Positions 20,210-33,140 of a DNA stretch of 64,000 nucleotides are shown here, in pieces. The stretch spans positions 18,852,501-18,916,500 of the forward strand of contig NC_088359.1 in assembly GCF_036884655.1 (NCBI RefSeq), in the 5' to 3' direction. The notes under the pieces are model-generated. The model worked only from the letters and a program-made list of their open reading frames with translations. It had not been told where the DNA came from and searched no databases. The position numbers and the translations under genes were made by a program. The DNA is from Musa acuminata AAA Group (lineage: Eukaryota; Streptophyta; Magnoliopsida; Zingiberales; Musaceae). The first letter of the stretch is position 1. Each line of letters opens with the position of its first letter.

Positions 20210-20750
20210 TAATGAAACCAATTAATAGTATTTATCTAATGTGTGTTTGAGTGACACAGGACTAGCTTCGATCAGAAGAAACAAATTGATTAAAGCAGGA
20301 GGAATCAGACGTTGGGCTAAAGTAAACATGTCAGAAGATTGGACGTCGAGCTAGAGGATCGGTCGATATGTCAATAGAAGGCTTCGATCCATGAATTTGG
20401 GCATCAGGCCAAGAAGATTGGACATTGCACCAAGGAGATTATATATTGCGAGAAGACAACATGCTGATTGGGCAATACGCCGAAGGAGAGGACGGTGCGC
20501 TGAAGGATCGAAAGAAGCATCGGAAGGACCAATGACATGCTGAACAACAAAAGATTCATTTGTAATCGATTATGTCTAGATTGAGTTAGTTTAGAATCTA
20601 ATTGAGTTGGTTTAGAATATAATTAGACCAACTCAATTAGGGGCCAATTGGGCCCAAGTTTGGGCTGTGATGGGCCAAGTGAAAGGCCCAAACAATAACC
20701 CAACAAATGAAATTATCGTGGCACAATCTCCGAGACTGTGTCAGACGGTC

Positions 20751-20755
20751 GTACC
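20751..20755 (+). repeat. Target-site duplication GTACC, left
   Basis: GTACC precedes the reversed element and recurs at 33136-33140 directly after it. The two outer-LTR halves join across one copy. Confidence 0.85.
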
Positions 20756-22327
20756 TATTAGGTACGGGATTGACACTAAGAAGGGGGGTGAATTAGTGCA
20801 ACGGGAAAATAACGTCTTCAAAACTTTATATTTATGAAGTGAATGCAATAGGCAAGTAAAGATTCAATTTACAGTATATAAATGGCAGGAAGTAAATGCA
20901 AACCAGAGACCATGCCAATTTTATAGTGGTTCAGTCGTCGTGACCTACATCCACTCCGCCGATTCCTCCTCCGTTGAGGCCACCGGCATCCACTATCGAT
21001 CTTCCTTTAATAGGCAAAGATCAACCTCCTTCTTACAGCCCTCTTCTCCTTTTACTAGGTTTAGGAGACAACCCTTACAAGCACGAGTACACTCCTCTCT
21101 TACAAAATTCTAAACTTAGAGTGGAGGATGAAATTTCTCAAGAGATTGCAGCAGCGTTTTCTCACTTTTAAATTCTCTGCGCTTGTATCTTTTAACTAGG
21201 GATGAGAGGGGTATTTATAGACTTTAAGTTGATTTAAACTTAGAGCCTAAAAACATCTCATCCCGGGTTTTGCGAGCATGGGCGGTACCACCGCCTGCGT
21301 TGGGCGGTACCACCGCTAGTGTTAGTCTGACATTGGGTGGTACCATTGCCTAGTTTGGGCGGTACCACTGGTTGGGAGGCTATGTTGGGTGGTACCACCA
21401 TCCAGACTAGTAGTACCACCGCCTGTAGCCTCTCGGAGGCTGTGTCTGGGCGGTACCACCGCCTGACACAGTCTCGGAGACTATGCCACGATGGTGCCAC
21501 CTTATGGGTCACTGTTTGGGCCTCTCATTAGGCCCAACACAGTCCTTACATGGGCCCAAATGGCCTCTAATTGGGTTGGCCCAAATCCCAACCCAATTAC
21601 GTGCTAATTACGTTTTCTAAGACATATTCTAAGCTAAACAAGTCCATAAGTCTAGTTTCTTCCGACGAACTTCCGGCGATCTTCTAACGAACTTTCGACA
21701 AACTTTCGACGATCTCTTGGCAATATTCCAATGGACTCCTAGCAAGCTCCTGGACTTCACGATGATCTTCTTGGCGAGTTCTGACAAGCTTCTCTGGCAA
21801 GCTCCAAGACTTCTTGGCTGGTTCCGACAGAACTTCCGACGAATGTCCGGACTTTCGATGAACTCTCGAACTCCCAACGAAATCGTGTCCTTGACTCCGG
21901 GACTTCATTTTGCTTCATGCGTTGCTATCGTAGTTAATCCTGCACATGTAAAAATATACTTTGATATAGACAATTAATACTAAGCATTAATCATGTTGTC
22001 CGGTATGTCATTGGTCCCTCGACGCTTCATCCGATTCTTCGGTGCATCGTCCTCTCTTGCGACCTATTGCCCAATCGGCTAGTTGACTCTACAACTCCGA
22101 TATCCTTGGCACAATATCCGCTCTTCTTGGCCTGAAGCCTTCTGTCGATACATCGATCGATCATTCGGCCTGACCTCCAATCTTCTGACATATTTTCCCT
22201 TGGCACAATATGATTCTTCCTACTTTAATTGTCTCATCCTAATTGAAGCATCCTGCGTCACTCAAAATGTAAATTAAACTGTAAACACTTATCAATTGGT
22301 TTCATCATCAAAATCTGAGATTCAACA
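20756..22327 (-). repeat. 3' LTR of the reversed element, 1572 bp (LTR C)
   Basis: On the minus strand it begins TGTTGAATCTCAG (22327) and ends at 20756, where the final CA is mutated to TA. It has module X (about 22000-22260), the GGAAG module (about 21655-21895), dyads at 21278-21500 and a TATA box (21212-21220, minus). Confidence 0.85.
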
Positions 22328-23085
22328 ATCTCTCCCTTTCTGATGATGACAACCAATTGATGATAGAGTTAACCTTAACTTTCGGAGTTTAAACAAACTC
22401 CCCCTATCAATATGCCATATTGATAGAACCTTGAATTCAAACTGAATTCAAGACATTGCAATATTCATCATGAATATTTGCAATACGTCATTATGCATAA
22501 CATGATCATACTTCTCCCCCTTTATCATCAACAAAAAGGAGAAGTACCACTATCAAGTGTTTGGGATATACAAGTTCAAATCATTGCATAAGTAAAAACC
22601 TAATATCAAGTTTTATCATCATACAATTTGAAGCCAGAAAATTTAGCAAGTGTTACATCATGCAAGCTATCAAGTTTTAGATATGCAAGGTAATAAGATA
22701 GCAAGTTTACAACATACAAGCTAGCAAAAATTTTACAACATTTTAAAACATGAAAGCTAGCAATTTTGAGATGTTCAAGAAGGCAACTCTTGCTTCTTGA
22801 AATATAAGTTATGCTAGATATGCAAGTTAATTTTTTACTACTTGAGATAGGCAGGATAGTACTTCTTTGCTTCTCTTTTGAGGTGAGCAAGCTAGCATGT
22901 TTTTGCACTCTTTTTGAATTGTGCAAGCTAGTAAATTTGCTTTCTAGCAAGTTTTGCTCCCCCTTTGTCATTGTCAAAAAGAAGGGAAGAATACAATTTT
23001 GTATCTCTTTATCCCTTTATATTAATTTCTAAATCATGACAAAGGTAAGTATCAATCTTATTTGTGCATCATTATATTTTTAAAT
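22328..23085 (-). other. 3' noncoding region of the reversed element, with CTAG-type short repeats
   Basis: It starts with a polypurine tract next to the LTR (minus strand GAAAGGGAGAGAT). From about 22660 to 22960 it holds irregular repeats around GCAAGCTAGCAA separated by 25-45 bp, and purine tracts such as the complement of CTCCCCCTTTGTCATTGTC near 22960. The small ORFs on both strands read through these repeats and are not convincing genes. Confidence 0.65.
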
Positions 23086-23102
23086 TAAAACATGCACAAT
23101 TT
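23086..23102 (+). repeat. LINE-2 target-site duplication, left copy (17 bp)
   Basis: TAAAACATGCACAATTT is repeated exactly at 29006-29022. Confidence 0.92.
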
Positions 23103-23329
23103 TTATTTTTTTTAAGTAAAAGTAAATTGATTTTGTGTAAAGTTTCTACAAATAGCTTTGCCTATACAAGTTATAGACGAAGCTAGGTAACTCGTAGAGT
23201 ACTCATGCGGTAGTTATGACTACACATGTTGTAGATGATAACTCTTAACTGTGGCCAACAAATAAAATTTAAAGTCCAAATATACCAAGATTCCTGTGGG
23301 TATAGCTTTTACCATCATGCCCAAGATCT

Positions 23330-26300
23330 TTAGCTAATAGTAAAATTAAATTTGACAAAAATATCTTTTTCTCTTTGTGTAAGGTGCTCCATTTTGAGAT
23401 CGTTCTCCATACATGATCTTGAGTCTCTAATAATCTCTGTCAAGAGCTGAGCATTGTTTGTGTGTTGATACTCAAAGATTCTGCTATATCTTTCGTTCCA
23501 CATCCACCAAATAGTGCATCTGAATATAACCTTTGTCAATTTGTGTAAGAGGTCCTTTTCTTGAAAAACATTGCATGAGGTCACCTAATTCGTGATGTAA
23601 GTTTGGTTGCGGCATTCTATTGAGTTCGAATCATTGGAGAATCTCCTTCCATATCCATTTAGTATAGTCATAAGCAAAATAGAGATGGTCAACAGTTTCT
23701 TCTTGTTGCATGCAAAGGGAGCATCGGTTAACAAGATGGATACCTCTTCTTTTCATAATATCTATTATAGGTAATTTATTCAGAAGGGCCTGCCATGTAC
23801 ATAAGGAATGTCTCTTTGATCCCAATCGATCCAATGTCCAATTGCTTGGGAGCCACTTGTTATTTCTTTGCCTAATTTGATTCCATGCGGATGTGACACT
23901 AAATTTGCCATTGTCATGAAACCAAATAAGTACATCTGAAGGGTTGTTCCTGATTGGAATAGCTGTGATAGTCGGCCAAAGTGATAACATTTCAGGAGAA
24001 ATAGGAGTTGGGAGACACTAGGTACCATTAGCAATGAACTCGGAAACCTTCCAATCTTTGAGAGCCCCAAGGTATTTTCGTATTCTGTCACCATATAATT
24101 GAAATATAATTTTCCCATTCACCCAAGGATCGTACCACATATTAGTATTAGTTCAAATAGAGATTGCATAAGAAATGTGTTTGATTAGCCAATTCCTTGC
24201 CTTTAAAATTCCTTTCCAAGCTGCAGAGTGGTATGTTCTTGTTGAAATTTCTCAAATCGATTCCTTTGAAAGATACCTAGCAGAAACCCATTGTGACCAT
24301 AAGGAACATTTGTTTTGCAAAAGGTCCCATAATTACTTTACCAAACATGCTTTATTCCAATCTCTAGTATTTCTCAAGTTCAGCCCCCCTTCATCTTTCG
24401 GTTTGCAGATGCTGTCCCAATTTTCCATATGCATTGTCTTATCATTTGTGCCATTCCAAAAGAAGTTTATTAATAACCGTTCAATATCTTGGAGAAGTCC
24501 AATAGGCAGAAGAAATGCATCAGACCAATATATAGAGTAAGAGTACAACACCGAACGGATGAGTTCAAGTCGTCCTGCTTTTGAAAGAAGCCTATTTTTC
24601 TAGGAGAAAATTCTATTCTTTATTTTTTGCAGGATAGGCTGACAGTGGGTTTTGTGAATGCCAGTGGATATGAGTGGGAGACCAAGATATGTAACTGGGA
24701 GATTTCCCTCACTAACCCCTAGGGTATGTGCAATAACATCTTTGTCCTCAATGCAAGGGCTCATGTAGACTTTACTTTTCGTATGATTTAACTGAAGGCC
24801 AGAAACTATACCAAAATCATTCAGAATAATAGCCAGGTTTCTTACTGAAGTTAAATCATTCTGAAGAAAGATAAGAAGATCATCTGCAAAGATTATATGT
24901 GATATATGATAGGGCCAGCATGAGGTACCTTAATACTGCCATCAGAGACCGCATATTCCAACATATAGCTAAGTCCTTCCATTACAATAGTAAAGAGATA
25001 TGAAGAGAGTGGATCGCCTTATCGGATGCCATTCTTGCTCCCAAAAAAACCAAAAGGTGAGCTGTTGAAGAGTATTGAAAACTTTGGAGTTTCTAAGCAA
25101 CATTGAATCCAATTAACCCATTGCTGAGGGAAGTTCATACCGTTGAGCATCTTATAGATAAAGTTCCTATTAACTGAGTCAAAGGCTTTTCGTAGATCAG
25201 CTTTAAAATAGATTTTTGTCCCTTTTGCTTTTGAGTGCAGATCCTTGACCAAGTCATTAGCAAGCAGAATATTATGATATATACTTCTCCCTTTGATGAA
25301 AGCAGCCTGATTTGGACTGATTATCTTGTGTATTACCTTTTGTAATCTATCTGCTAATAGTTTGGAGATGATCTTATAAATAAAGTTGCATAAAGATATG
25401 GGTCGATAGTTCTCAAGTGAATCAGCCCCTGCATTCTTGGGGATTAAAGAAATAAAAGTACAATTCATCTCTCTAAGAATATGACCTGAAGAGAAAAAGT
25501 GTTGGCAAGCTTTAATCACATCATTACCAATAATAGACCATGTAATTTGGTAAAATTCCGTAGTAAATCCATTTAGACCAGGGCTTTTGTGCTTTGGTGA
25601 CTTAAATACAACTCTTACTATTTCGTCATCTGTAATTGGGGCATTGAGGATAGAAATAGCACTCGAATCAAGCTTTCTAGTTTGCTCCACATGAATATTA
25701 TTAGGTTGCCCCGCTTGGTTGAGTAAGGAATAAAAAAATTGCTCAGTGTATGCTTTAACCTCATCAAAATTCTCAATAAGATTGTTATCTTTGTCTCTGC
25801 ATTTCCTGATGCGGTTAACGGCTCTTCGAGTAGCAATGGAAGCATAAAAAAACTTAGTATTGGAATCCCCTAAAGTAAGCCAATGCTGTCGAGACTTCTG
25901 TTTTACAAAACTTTCCTCCTGCTTTAAGGCTTGCATAAAGTTATTTCTAGCTTCTGTCTCTTTTTCGATAAGATTCTCATCATGGGGCTGAAGTTGTAGC
26001 TCATGTTGCATTGCTATTAGTTCCTTTCTGCAAAATTGAACTCGGGTGGTAATATTGCCAAAGGTATTTGTATTCCACTCCTTAAGTGCTGCTTTGCAGG
26101 CTTTGAGTTTTTGCCATAAGATGTAAGGGGGAGATCCATTCACATTAACATTCCAAGCTGATATGATAACAGCAAGGAACTGAGGATGAGTACTCCACAT
26201 GTTGAAGAATCTAAACGATTTCTTGCCTTTTGGTGTTGCTTTATCTACATGTATGTACATTAAAGTATGATCAGAAAACAATGGTACATCATACTCAAGA

Positions 26301-26949
26301 AGTGAATCAGGGTAAACTATTAACCATTCTTGATTAATCAGACATCTATCGAGTCGAGCTATTATTTTTCTATTAGCAGCACCTTGATTACTCCAGGAGA
26401 GCCAATTACCCACAGATTTCATATCAGTCAATGCAGCAGTATCTATGCAATCATTAAAATTCTGAAGCTGACTTTATGAAAGCTGTCTACCCCCCACTTT
26501 TTCATTTGTGTACCGAACAGTATTAAAGTCACCAAGAACAATCCAAGGTACATTAAGTCAGCCATCTACAATGTTAGTTAGATCAGACCATAGTGTATTT
26601 CTTTCTTGCATACTGTTTGAAGCATATATACCAGTGAAATTGAATTGACAGCCATTCTTTTTTTCATCTACCTTAAGTGGATGAATTGATCAGTAGCAGA
26701 AATAAACCGAGCATTAATAGAGTTAGGATGCCATAAGACCCATATTCTACCAAAAGTTTCATTTGAGTCATTGGTAAACAGGTCTGCGTCTGGCCATATT
26801 AAATTCTTTTGAGCTAGAACGCGCGATTGTTTAATTTTCATTTCCACTAAAATAACAATATCACATGCGGCAGACTTGATTATTCTGTTGAGCTCCCGAC
26901 ATTTCTCAAGCTTATTAAGTCCACGAACATTCCAACATGTTATCTTCAT
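23330..26949 (-). pseudogene. LINE-2 ORF2: endonuclease, reverse transcriptase, zf-RVT
   Basis: The start MKITCWNVRGLN (26949) matches LINE-1. Endonuclease spans about 26949-26230, frameshifted near 26680. A 470-codon open stretch (26431-25019) covers the end of the endonuclease, the linker and the first half of RT: ENYRPISLCNF, NQAAFIKGRS, KAFDSVNR. It ends at a single stop in the GIR-GDP motif. IIFADDLLIFL follows near 24900-24870, but a 1-bp loss beside it shifts the frame. The zf-RVT-like part (about 23990-23640) has WQALLNKLPI and CSLCMQQEETVDHLYFA. It ends at 23330. Few lesions and an exact TSD suggest it is younger than LINE-1, but it is still inactive. Confidence 0.9.
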
Positions 26950-26988
26950 CAGTAATAAACAAATGAAAAAGATGGTAAGGTATTCATC

Positions 26989-28462
26989 CTATGACTTTGG
27001 ATGGACTGTACCATCCTTTTTCTTATCCTTTGGTTTTGTATTTTCCTCCCGCACAATATCTTTACCTTTTATGGCTTTATTCCTTTATTTATCCACTTCA
27101 TCTACAGCTTGCAGATGTTTAAACTTTAAAATACCTTGAATCATGTGGTCTTGATTGGCAGGGTTTGTTGAAGCATGATAAGATTGTTGCGGCACAATAT
27201 CCTGGTTAGTACTTGTTGGAGCAGCCTGGCTAGAGAGGTTTGTTGGGGCAAGAGTTTATTGAGACAAAATATCCTTGTTGGCGATGTTTGTTGCGGCCTG
27301 AGTTTTTTAAGGAAGAATATCCTTGCTAGCCAGATTTGTTTGGACCTGAGTTCGTTGAGCTATTGTGGACGGATCCGATGATGTTGGAAGAGATGAAGTT
27401 CCTAACTTATGCTTCTCTTGTCCACTAGTACCATGGGAAACTTCTATTGTGGAAGGCTCAGACATTATTGGAAGAGGTAAAGTTTTGGATTTGTCCTTCT
27501 GTCCGCGGTGCTGTCCTTGCGAGTCGGAATGCTCAATAGTCTTCTCCACCATCGGTGCTACTGCCATTAGAGAAGACTCGCTTTTTGCTGAGGTGCTTGA
27601 TATGGTCGATAGACCTTTGTGATCGGTTTTGAGTTTGCTGACAAGCTCCATTTGCATGACCAAAAGATAAGCAACGCTGACATCATTGTGGCTTCCAGGA
27701 ATATAAGACATGTACCTTCCGAGTGTTCCCGTCAAGATCATGATAGAAAACCTCATTAGGAAGATCTTCGTCGGAAGAAACCAATACACATGCTCGTGCA
27801 AATGCTAATCTCGTCTGAGCTGCTGTTGCTTTGTCGATGTAGAGTGGCTGTCCCAGAGTGCTGCATAACTTTGCAATAAAACGTCGACTCCATAGATGTA
27901 GAGGAAGACCTTGAAAGGATACCCATAATGGAATAGATTGTAGGCTATCTAACTCCAAATGGACATCAGGAGACCAACGTCGTTGAATCATTGGATGGCC
28001 GCGAATAGTCCAGAATCCTTCGAGGACCCATTGCAAATCTTCTTCAGAGTATAGCTTGCAAACAAAGAATTCGTTCTCTAGCATATGAAGATCAAATGAC
28101 GATATTCCCCATCGAGTTTTGATAAATGAGTATAGTGGGAAATAAGATGTTTTGAGACCTACCACATAGCCAACAATCGCCATAGACCATGTCTCAATAA
28201 GCTTTGCTGAATCAGCAGTCTCGTATACAGCAATCTTCTTATCAGCTTGAACTTCTGGACTAAAGAATTTCAAGCTTAGATCCGGACTTCCAACCGGAGA
28301 CTTGAAGAGGCTAGTCCAAGGCCGTGGGTCACTGGAAATGAGAGCAGGCTACCGCGATCTAGAGCGCGACCTGCTTCGATGCTGCTTCGTCGAAGGAGTT
28401 TATCTCTGGAGAGGATATGGTGGAGGAGCAACTTGAGGGGTAACGGTAGGCAGTCTTGCCAT
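26989..28462 (-). pseudogene. LINE-2 ORF1: gag-like protein, DUF4283 plus CCHC knuckle
   Basis: The start MARLPTV (28462) is shared with LINE-1. A stop near 28353 is also present in LINE-1 (CGG-TAG), so it was probably in their common source copy. From 28273 the frame is open for 196 codons across the DUF4283-like domain (WSMAIVGYVVG; SIPLWVSFQGLPLHLW). A stop just before the knuckle CQRCLSFGHANGAC (about 27683) and a frameshift follow. The Thr/Gln/Ser-rich C-terminal repeats lie at about 27380-27170. Confidence 0.82.
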
Positions 28463-29005
28463 CGTATCAGCCCTCTCGCCACCGTCGCCAGCCCTAGGGG
28501 CCATCGTTGCCATGTTTGATCCCTCTTCTGGTCGCCGCTACATAATCATCGCCATAGGGAAAAGCCACCGCTGTAGTATATCAGATCGCCGCTACAGTAC
28601 CGTCGACCTATGGAGATCTGGTCACCACTATAGTATCGTCGCCCTTGGTGAGAAGCCGACGCTGCATTTGATCCGATCACCACTACAGTAGCATCGCCCT
28701 AGGGAGATCAGATCACTGCTACAGTACCGTCGCCCGTGGGAGAAAGCCAACGCTACAGGAGTCAAATCGCCCTAGGGAGATCTAGTCGCTGCTACAGTAT
28801 CGTCGCCCTTGGGGAGAAGCCGACGCGACACTCGTGGGAGAAATCCAACGCTGTAGAAGTCAGATCGCCTTACGGAGATCTTGTCGCCGCTACATTTTCA
28901 TCGCCACTACAGTATCGTCGCCCTAGATCTGGTCGCTGCTATGATGTCGTCGCCGCTATAGTACCGTCGCCTAGATCTGGTCGCCGCTACAGTGTCGTCG
29001 CTCCA
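28463..29005 (-). promoter_or_regulatory. LINE-2 5' UTR with GC-rich monomer-like repeats
   Basis: This is the reverse complement of the pattern in LINE-1: repeated GTCGCCGCTACAGTATCGTCG and CCCTAGGGAGATC phrases, about ten units in irregular order. Unit order differs from LINE-1, as expected for an expanding and contracting array. Confidence 0.65.
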
Positions 29006-29022
29006 TAAAACATGCACAATTT
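29006..29022 (+). repeat. LINE-2 target-site duplication, right copy (17 bp)
   Basis: TAAAACATGCACAATTT, identical to 23086-23102. Confidence 0.92.
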
Positions 29023-30651
29023 CAAAACTATACATTTCATTTTTTATACACGATACTGAAAAATAAATCAATTATCATTATGAGTATATCATACATGATA
29101 CTAAAATATTAAAATTTTTAAGCATTTATCAACATTTTGATCATGATACCAAACATTCATCATTTAAAGCATTCATGATATGCATCATATCATCATAATA
29201 GAAAGCATAAGTATTGCATGCATCATACCAAATCATCATATATATTTTCAAAATATATAAACTCATCATTATATGCATGATTCCAAATCATCATTCATAG
29301 TATTTCAATCATTACTATAACTCATCATGCACAAAATGTAAAATCATCTAACATTATACAAATATTTATTTTCAAAATATTCATCATTATTTTCATGTAT
29401 AATAATAAAGTATTCATGATACCAAACATTAAATCAACATTTTTAAGTATTTATCACTTCATGATTGTTGGTACCAAACATTCATCATTAAATCAACATT
29501 TTGATTATTCATTTTCTCTTTAGCAATTGGCAAAAAGAAACATAGGAGAAAGAATGATATAATATCTTGATTAATGCATAAGAAATCTCTAGTTATAAAT
29601 CTCGAAAAATCAAGATAAAGCTTATTCAAATTCAAATCATCAAATCAAAATCGTTTTCAAGAGATTCATAAAAAGGACATAAATAGATTCATTAATCTTT
29701 CCTTTTTAGAAAAATGGTAAGAAGAAACATAGGAGTTCAAAAATAAGATCTTGATTCATAGAGAAATCTCATGTATTAAATATCGAGAAATCAAGATGGT
29801 GATTCATATAAAAAATATCACAAGTTATGATCAAGAGAAAAATCAACATTTATCTTCAAATCATTCAACTTGTCAAATCACCATAGTCACTTTTAAAAGA
29901 TTCATAAAAATGATACAAATAGATTCATTAATCTCCCTTTTTTAAAAATCGATAGAGTCGGAAAAAATAAATTCTTCAAGGAGAAATCTTTCCTCTTTTT
30001 AGTTGTTTCAATTTATTTGATTCAATTCATAGAAGCATGCCTTTCTCATTTATGCCAAATGAAAACAAGTATCATCATTTAAAAATGAAACCTTCAATAC
30101 ACTATAAATCATCAAGCATAATTTTGAAATGTTCACTTTCAAATCATTACTTCAAATCCTCATGTATAATATAAAATCATCAAGTAAGATACAAAGTCGT
30201 TTAACATTTTCATTATGTCTTATATCATTATGTCTTTAAAATATCAAGCATTATAGCATTAAACATAGAGCATTTTCATTTAAAATAAAAATAAAAAGCA
30301 ATACGGAAATCATCAAGATGCGCATTATTGCTTCATTACATCATTAAAGCCTCAAGCATGATTTCATAAGGCTTAAATCATTTTTCAATCAAAATTAGAA
30401 ATCTTGAAGAAGAAATTTTTCAAAAACATACATAGGATTATCATTACATTTAAATCTAACATTTTGTTGTATTTTTATAAAACATGCAATTTTCATGATT
30501 ATTTTTAAAATCACTAGAAAGGTAAGCATGATACAATTTTATTTTTACATTTTTATTACATCATAAAACATGCAATTAAAAAAAATTATATAATTTTCTT
30601 AAACTAAATTAAAAACAATTCATGAAAAGCATCATGTAATTTCAAAGTAAA
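29023..30651 (-). other. AT-rich noncoding interior of the reversed gag-only element
   Basis: The minus strand is collinear with 44877-45407 and 49247-49650 of the outer element, for example the block with ATGTTAGATTTAAATNTAATG and the block near 29940 with AAAAGAGGAAAG...TTTCTCC. There is no long ORF; CAT/ATG-type short phrases recur (CATCATTATATGC and relatives). Where a related autonomous copia would encode protease, integrase and RT, nothing coding is seen. Confidence 0.7.
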
Positions 30652-31574
30652 CTAGGGGCGCATTTTGATTACCTCATCGTCGAAAGTCGTTAAGGCATAG
30701 TTTGCCACTTTGCCTTTGTTGATTTTCTCCTCGTCTTTGGAGGAGCTCGATTCGTCTTTTGACAACTTCTTCTTGTGTTCATAGAAAGTAGTTCCGTTCT
30801 TTTTGCTCTTTAATTTTTGTTTCATGAACTTTTTAAATTTCTTAGTGAGGAGTTCAAGTTCACCATCACTTGGGAGTATGCTTAAGTGGTCTTCGATTGT
30901 TCTTAGTCTGAAATCCTTCCTGTTCTTTGGAAGGTGGTTCTCAAGTTCTTTACATGCATTGCACGTCATTTCATACGTCATTAGAGACCCGATAAGTTCT
31001 TCAATCAAAAAAGTATTTAAATTTTTTTATTCTTGTATAGTCATTATTTTCGAATCCCAATTCATAGAAAGTGATCGTAAAATCTTGTAATGAATTCAAA
31101 ATTTGAAAAGCTTTTACCAAGAGCTTTTAAACTATTGATGATATTCGTAAAACGGGTGTACATGTCTCCAATAGTCTCGCTTGGTTTCATTTGAAATAGC
31201 TCGAAATCATGCATTAAAAAATTAATCTTCGAATCTTTTACGCTATTAGTGCCTTCGTGTGTGATTTCGAGAGTGTGTCATATGTCAAAAGTCGTTTCGC
31301 ACATAGAAATTCAATTAAACTCAGTTTTATCCAAAACGTAAAATAGAGTGTTCATAGCTCTAGCATTTAAGGAAAAAGTCTTCTTCTCCAAATCATTCTA
31401 ATGGTTCATTGGAAGATAAGACCTTCTAAAACCAAATTCAATAATATTCAATACATTCAAATCCAACGAAAGCAAGAAAACTCTTATTCGAGTTTTCCAA
31501 TATATGTAGTCTGTTCTATTGAAAAAGGGAGGACGAATGAGAGAGTGACATTCTTGAAAGCCAAAAAGAGTCAT
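30652..31574 (-). pseudogene. Gag of the reversed gag-only element
   Basis: Copia gag (capsid-like) protein. The minus-strand start MTLFGFQECHS (31574) aligns with MALFGFQEGFS of the outer gag and MTFAGNQEGHS of the full copia element. DYIYWKTRIRVFL follows. Stops come after YLPMNH (about 31398) and in the middle third, with a frameshift. The last open piece (31008-30652, 118 codons) has IGSLMTYEMTCNACKELE and a Lys/Asp/Glu/Ser-rich end. No CCHC knuckle follows, unlike the full copia element (about 36960-37005). Inactive. Confidence 0.8.
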
Positions 31575-31606
31575 TTCTCTTGGGTGATAAATCAAGTGAG
31601 AAATAA

Positions 31607-31622
31607 CAAGGCTCTGATACCA
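31607..31622 (-). other. Primer-binding site of the reversed element
   Basis: The minus strand reads TGGTATCAGAGCCTTG two bases after the LTR end, an exact initiator-Met tRNA match. Confidence 0.9.
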
Positions 31623-31624
31623 AT

Positions 31625-33135
31625 TGTTAGGAATGGGGTCAGCACTAAGAGTGGGGGGTGAATTAGTGCAGCGGTAAAATAACGTCTTCAAAACTTTTCG
31701 TTTCAATTAAAACCGATTCTAATGAAAACCAATTTCAGAAACTTAACTTTGAAAGCGTACGTTTATGAAGTGAATGCGGAAGGCAAGTAAAGATTCAGTT
31801 TGTAGTATGTAAATGGCAGAAAGTAAATGCAAACCAGAGAACATGCTAAATTTATAGTGGTTCGGTCGTCGTTATCTACATCCACTCCGTCGAGGCCACC
31901 AGCATCCACTATCGATCTTCCTTTAATAGGAGAAGATCAACCTCCTTCTTAACCCCCTCTTCTCCTTTTATCGGGTTTAGGAGACAACCCTTACAAGCAC
32001 TCACACTGCTCTCTTATAGAATTCTAAACTTAGAGTGGTGGAGGGAATTTCTCAAGAGATTACAGTAGTGTTTTCTCACTTTTAAATTCTCTGTGATTGT
32101 ATCTTTTAACCAAGGATGAGAGGGGTATTTATAGGCTTCAAGTTCATTCAAACTTGGAGCCTAAAAATATCTCATCCCGGGTTTATCGGGCATAAGTGGT
32201 ACCACCGCCTATGTCAGTCTGACACTGGGCGGTACCACCACTTGGGAGGCTGTGCTGGGCGGTACCACCACCTGATATAGTCTCAGAGATTGTGCCACGA
32301 CGGTGCTACCTCATGGGTCACTATTTGGGCCTCTTATTGGACCCAATACAGTCCTTACATGGGCCCAACTGGCCCCTAATTGGGTTGGCCCAAATCCAAA
32401 CCAAATTGCGTGCTAACTATATTTCCTAAGACATATTCTAAGCTAAACAAGTCTATAAGTCTAGTTTCTTCTAGCGAGCTTCCGGCGATCTTCCGACGAT
32501 CTCTCGGTAATGTTCCAGTGGACTCCTGGCAAGCTTTATGGACTTCATGATGATCTTCTTGGTGAGTTCTGATGAGCTTCTCAGGCAAGCTCCAAGACTT
32601 CTCGATTGGTTCCGATAGAACTTTCGACGAACGTCCAGACTTCTGACGACCTCTTGAACTCCCAACGAAATCGCATCCTTGACTCTGGGGCTTCATTTTG
32701 CTTCATTCTTTGCTATCGTAGTTAATCCTGCACATATAAAAACACACTTCGATCTAGACAATTAACACTAAGCATTAATCATGTTGTCCAGCATGTCATT
32801 GGTCCCTCGACGCTTCGTCCGATTCTTCGGCGTATCGTCCTCTCTTGCGGCCTATTGCCCAATCGGCCAGTTAATTCTGCAACTCCGGTATCCTTAGCAC
32901 AATATCCGCTCTTCTTGGCCCGATGCCCGAATCCATGGCCCGAAGCCTTCTGTCGATACGTCGATCGATCCTCTAGCCCGACGTCCAATCTTCTGACATG
33001 TTTTCCCTCGGCACAATATGATTCTTCATGCTTTAATTGTCTTATCCTGATCGAAGCATCCTATGTCACTCAAAATGTAGATTAAAACATAAATACTTAT
33101 CAATTGGTTTCATCATCAAAATCCGAGATTCAACA
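31625..33135 (-). repeat. 5' LTR of the reversed element, 1511 bp (LTR D)
   Basis: On the minus strand it begins TGTTGAATCTCGG (33135) and ends ...CCTAACA (31625). It has module X (about 32780-33100), GGAAG module (about 32465-32680), dyads (32192-32318) and a TATA box (32126-32134, minus). It is collinear with LTR C. Confidence 0.88.
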
Positions 33136-33140
33136 GTACC
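33136..33140 (+). repeat. Target-site duplication GTACC, right
   Basis: Same 5-mer as 20751-20755. The outer LTR continues from here with GTTGGTCTGGG. Confidence 0.85.

Larger units (their letters stand above)
23103..29005 (-). mobile_element. LINE-2: full-length L1-type LINE, reversed, perfect 17-bp TSD
   Basis: About 5.9 kb on the minus strand: 5' UTR (29005-28463), ORF1 (28462-26989), ORF2 (26949-23330), 3' UTR and poly-A (T-run at 23103-23113 on plus). It is less damaged than LINE-1. It landed in the AT-rich interior of the reversed gag-only element. Confidence 0.93.
20756..33135 (-). mobile_element. Reversed gag-only copia-type element with LINE-2 inside it
   Basis: Minus-strand order: 5' LTR (33135-31625), primer site (31622-31607), gag (31574-30652), AT-rich noncoding interior, polypurine tract (about 22328-22341) and 3' LTR (22327-20756). 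LINE-2 (23103-29005) interrupts the noncoding interior. Without LINE-2 the internal region is about 3.4 kb. It is homologous throughout to the outer element's interior and lacks pol. It is flanked by GTACC. Two copies sharing one pol-less layout suggest the form itself multiplied, rather than two independent deletions. Confidence 0.85.

Noticed and set aside
22606..23032. 123-aa minus and 73-aa plus ORFs
   Set aside because: They fall in the CTAG-type repeats of a copia 3' noncoding region. There is no family signature and the matching stretch at 50520-50880 is closed.
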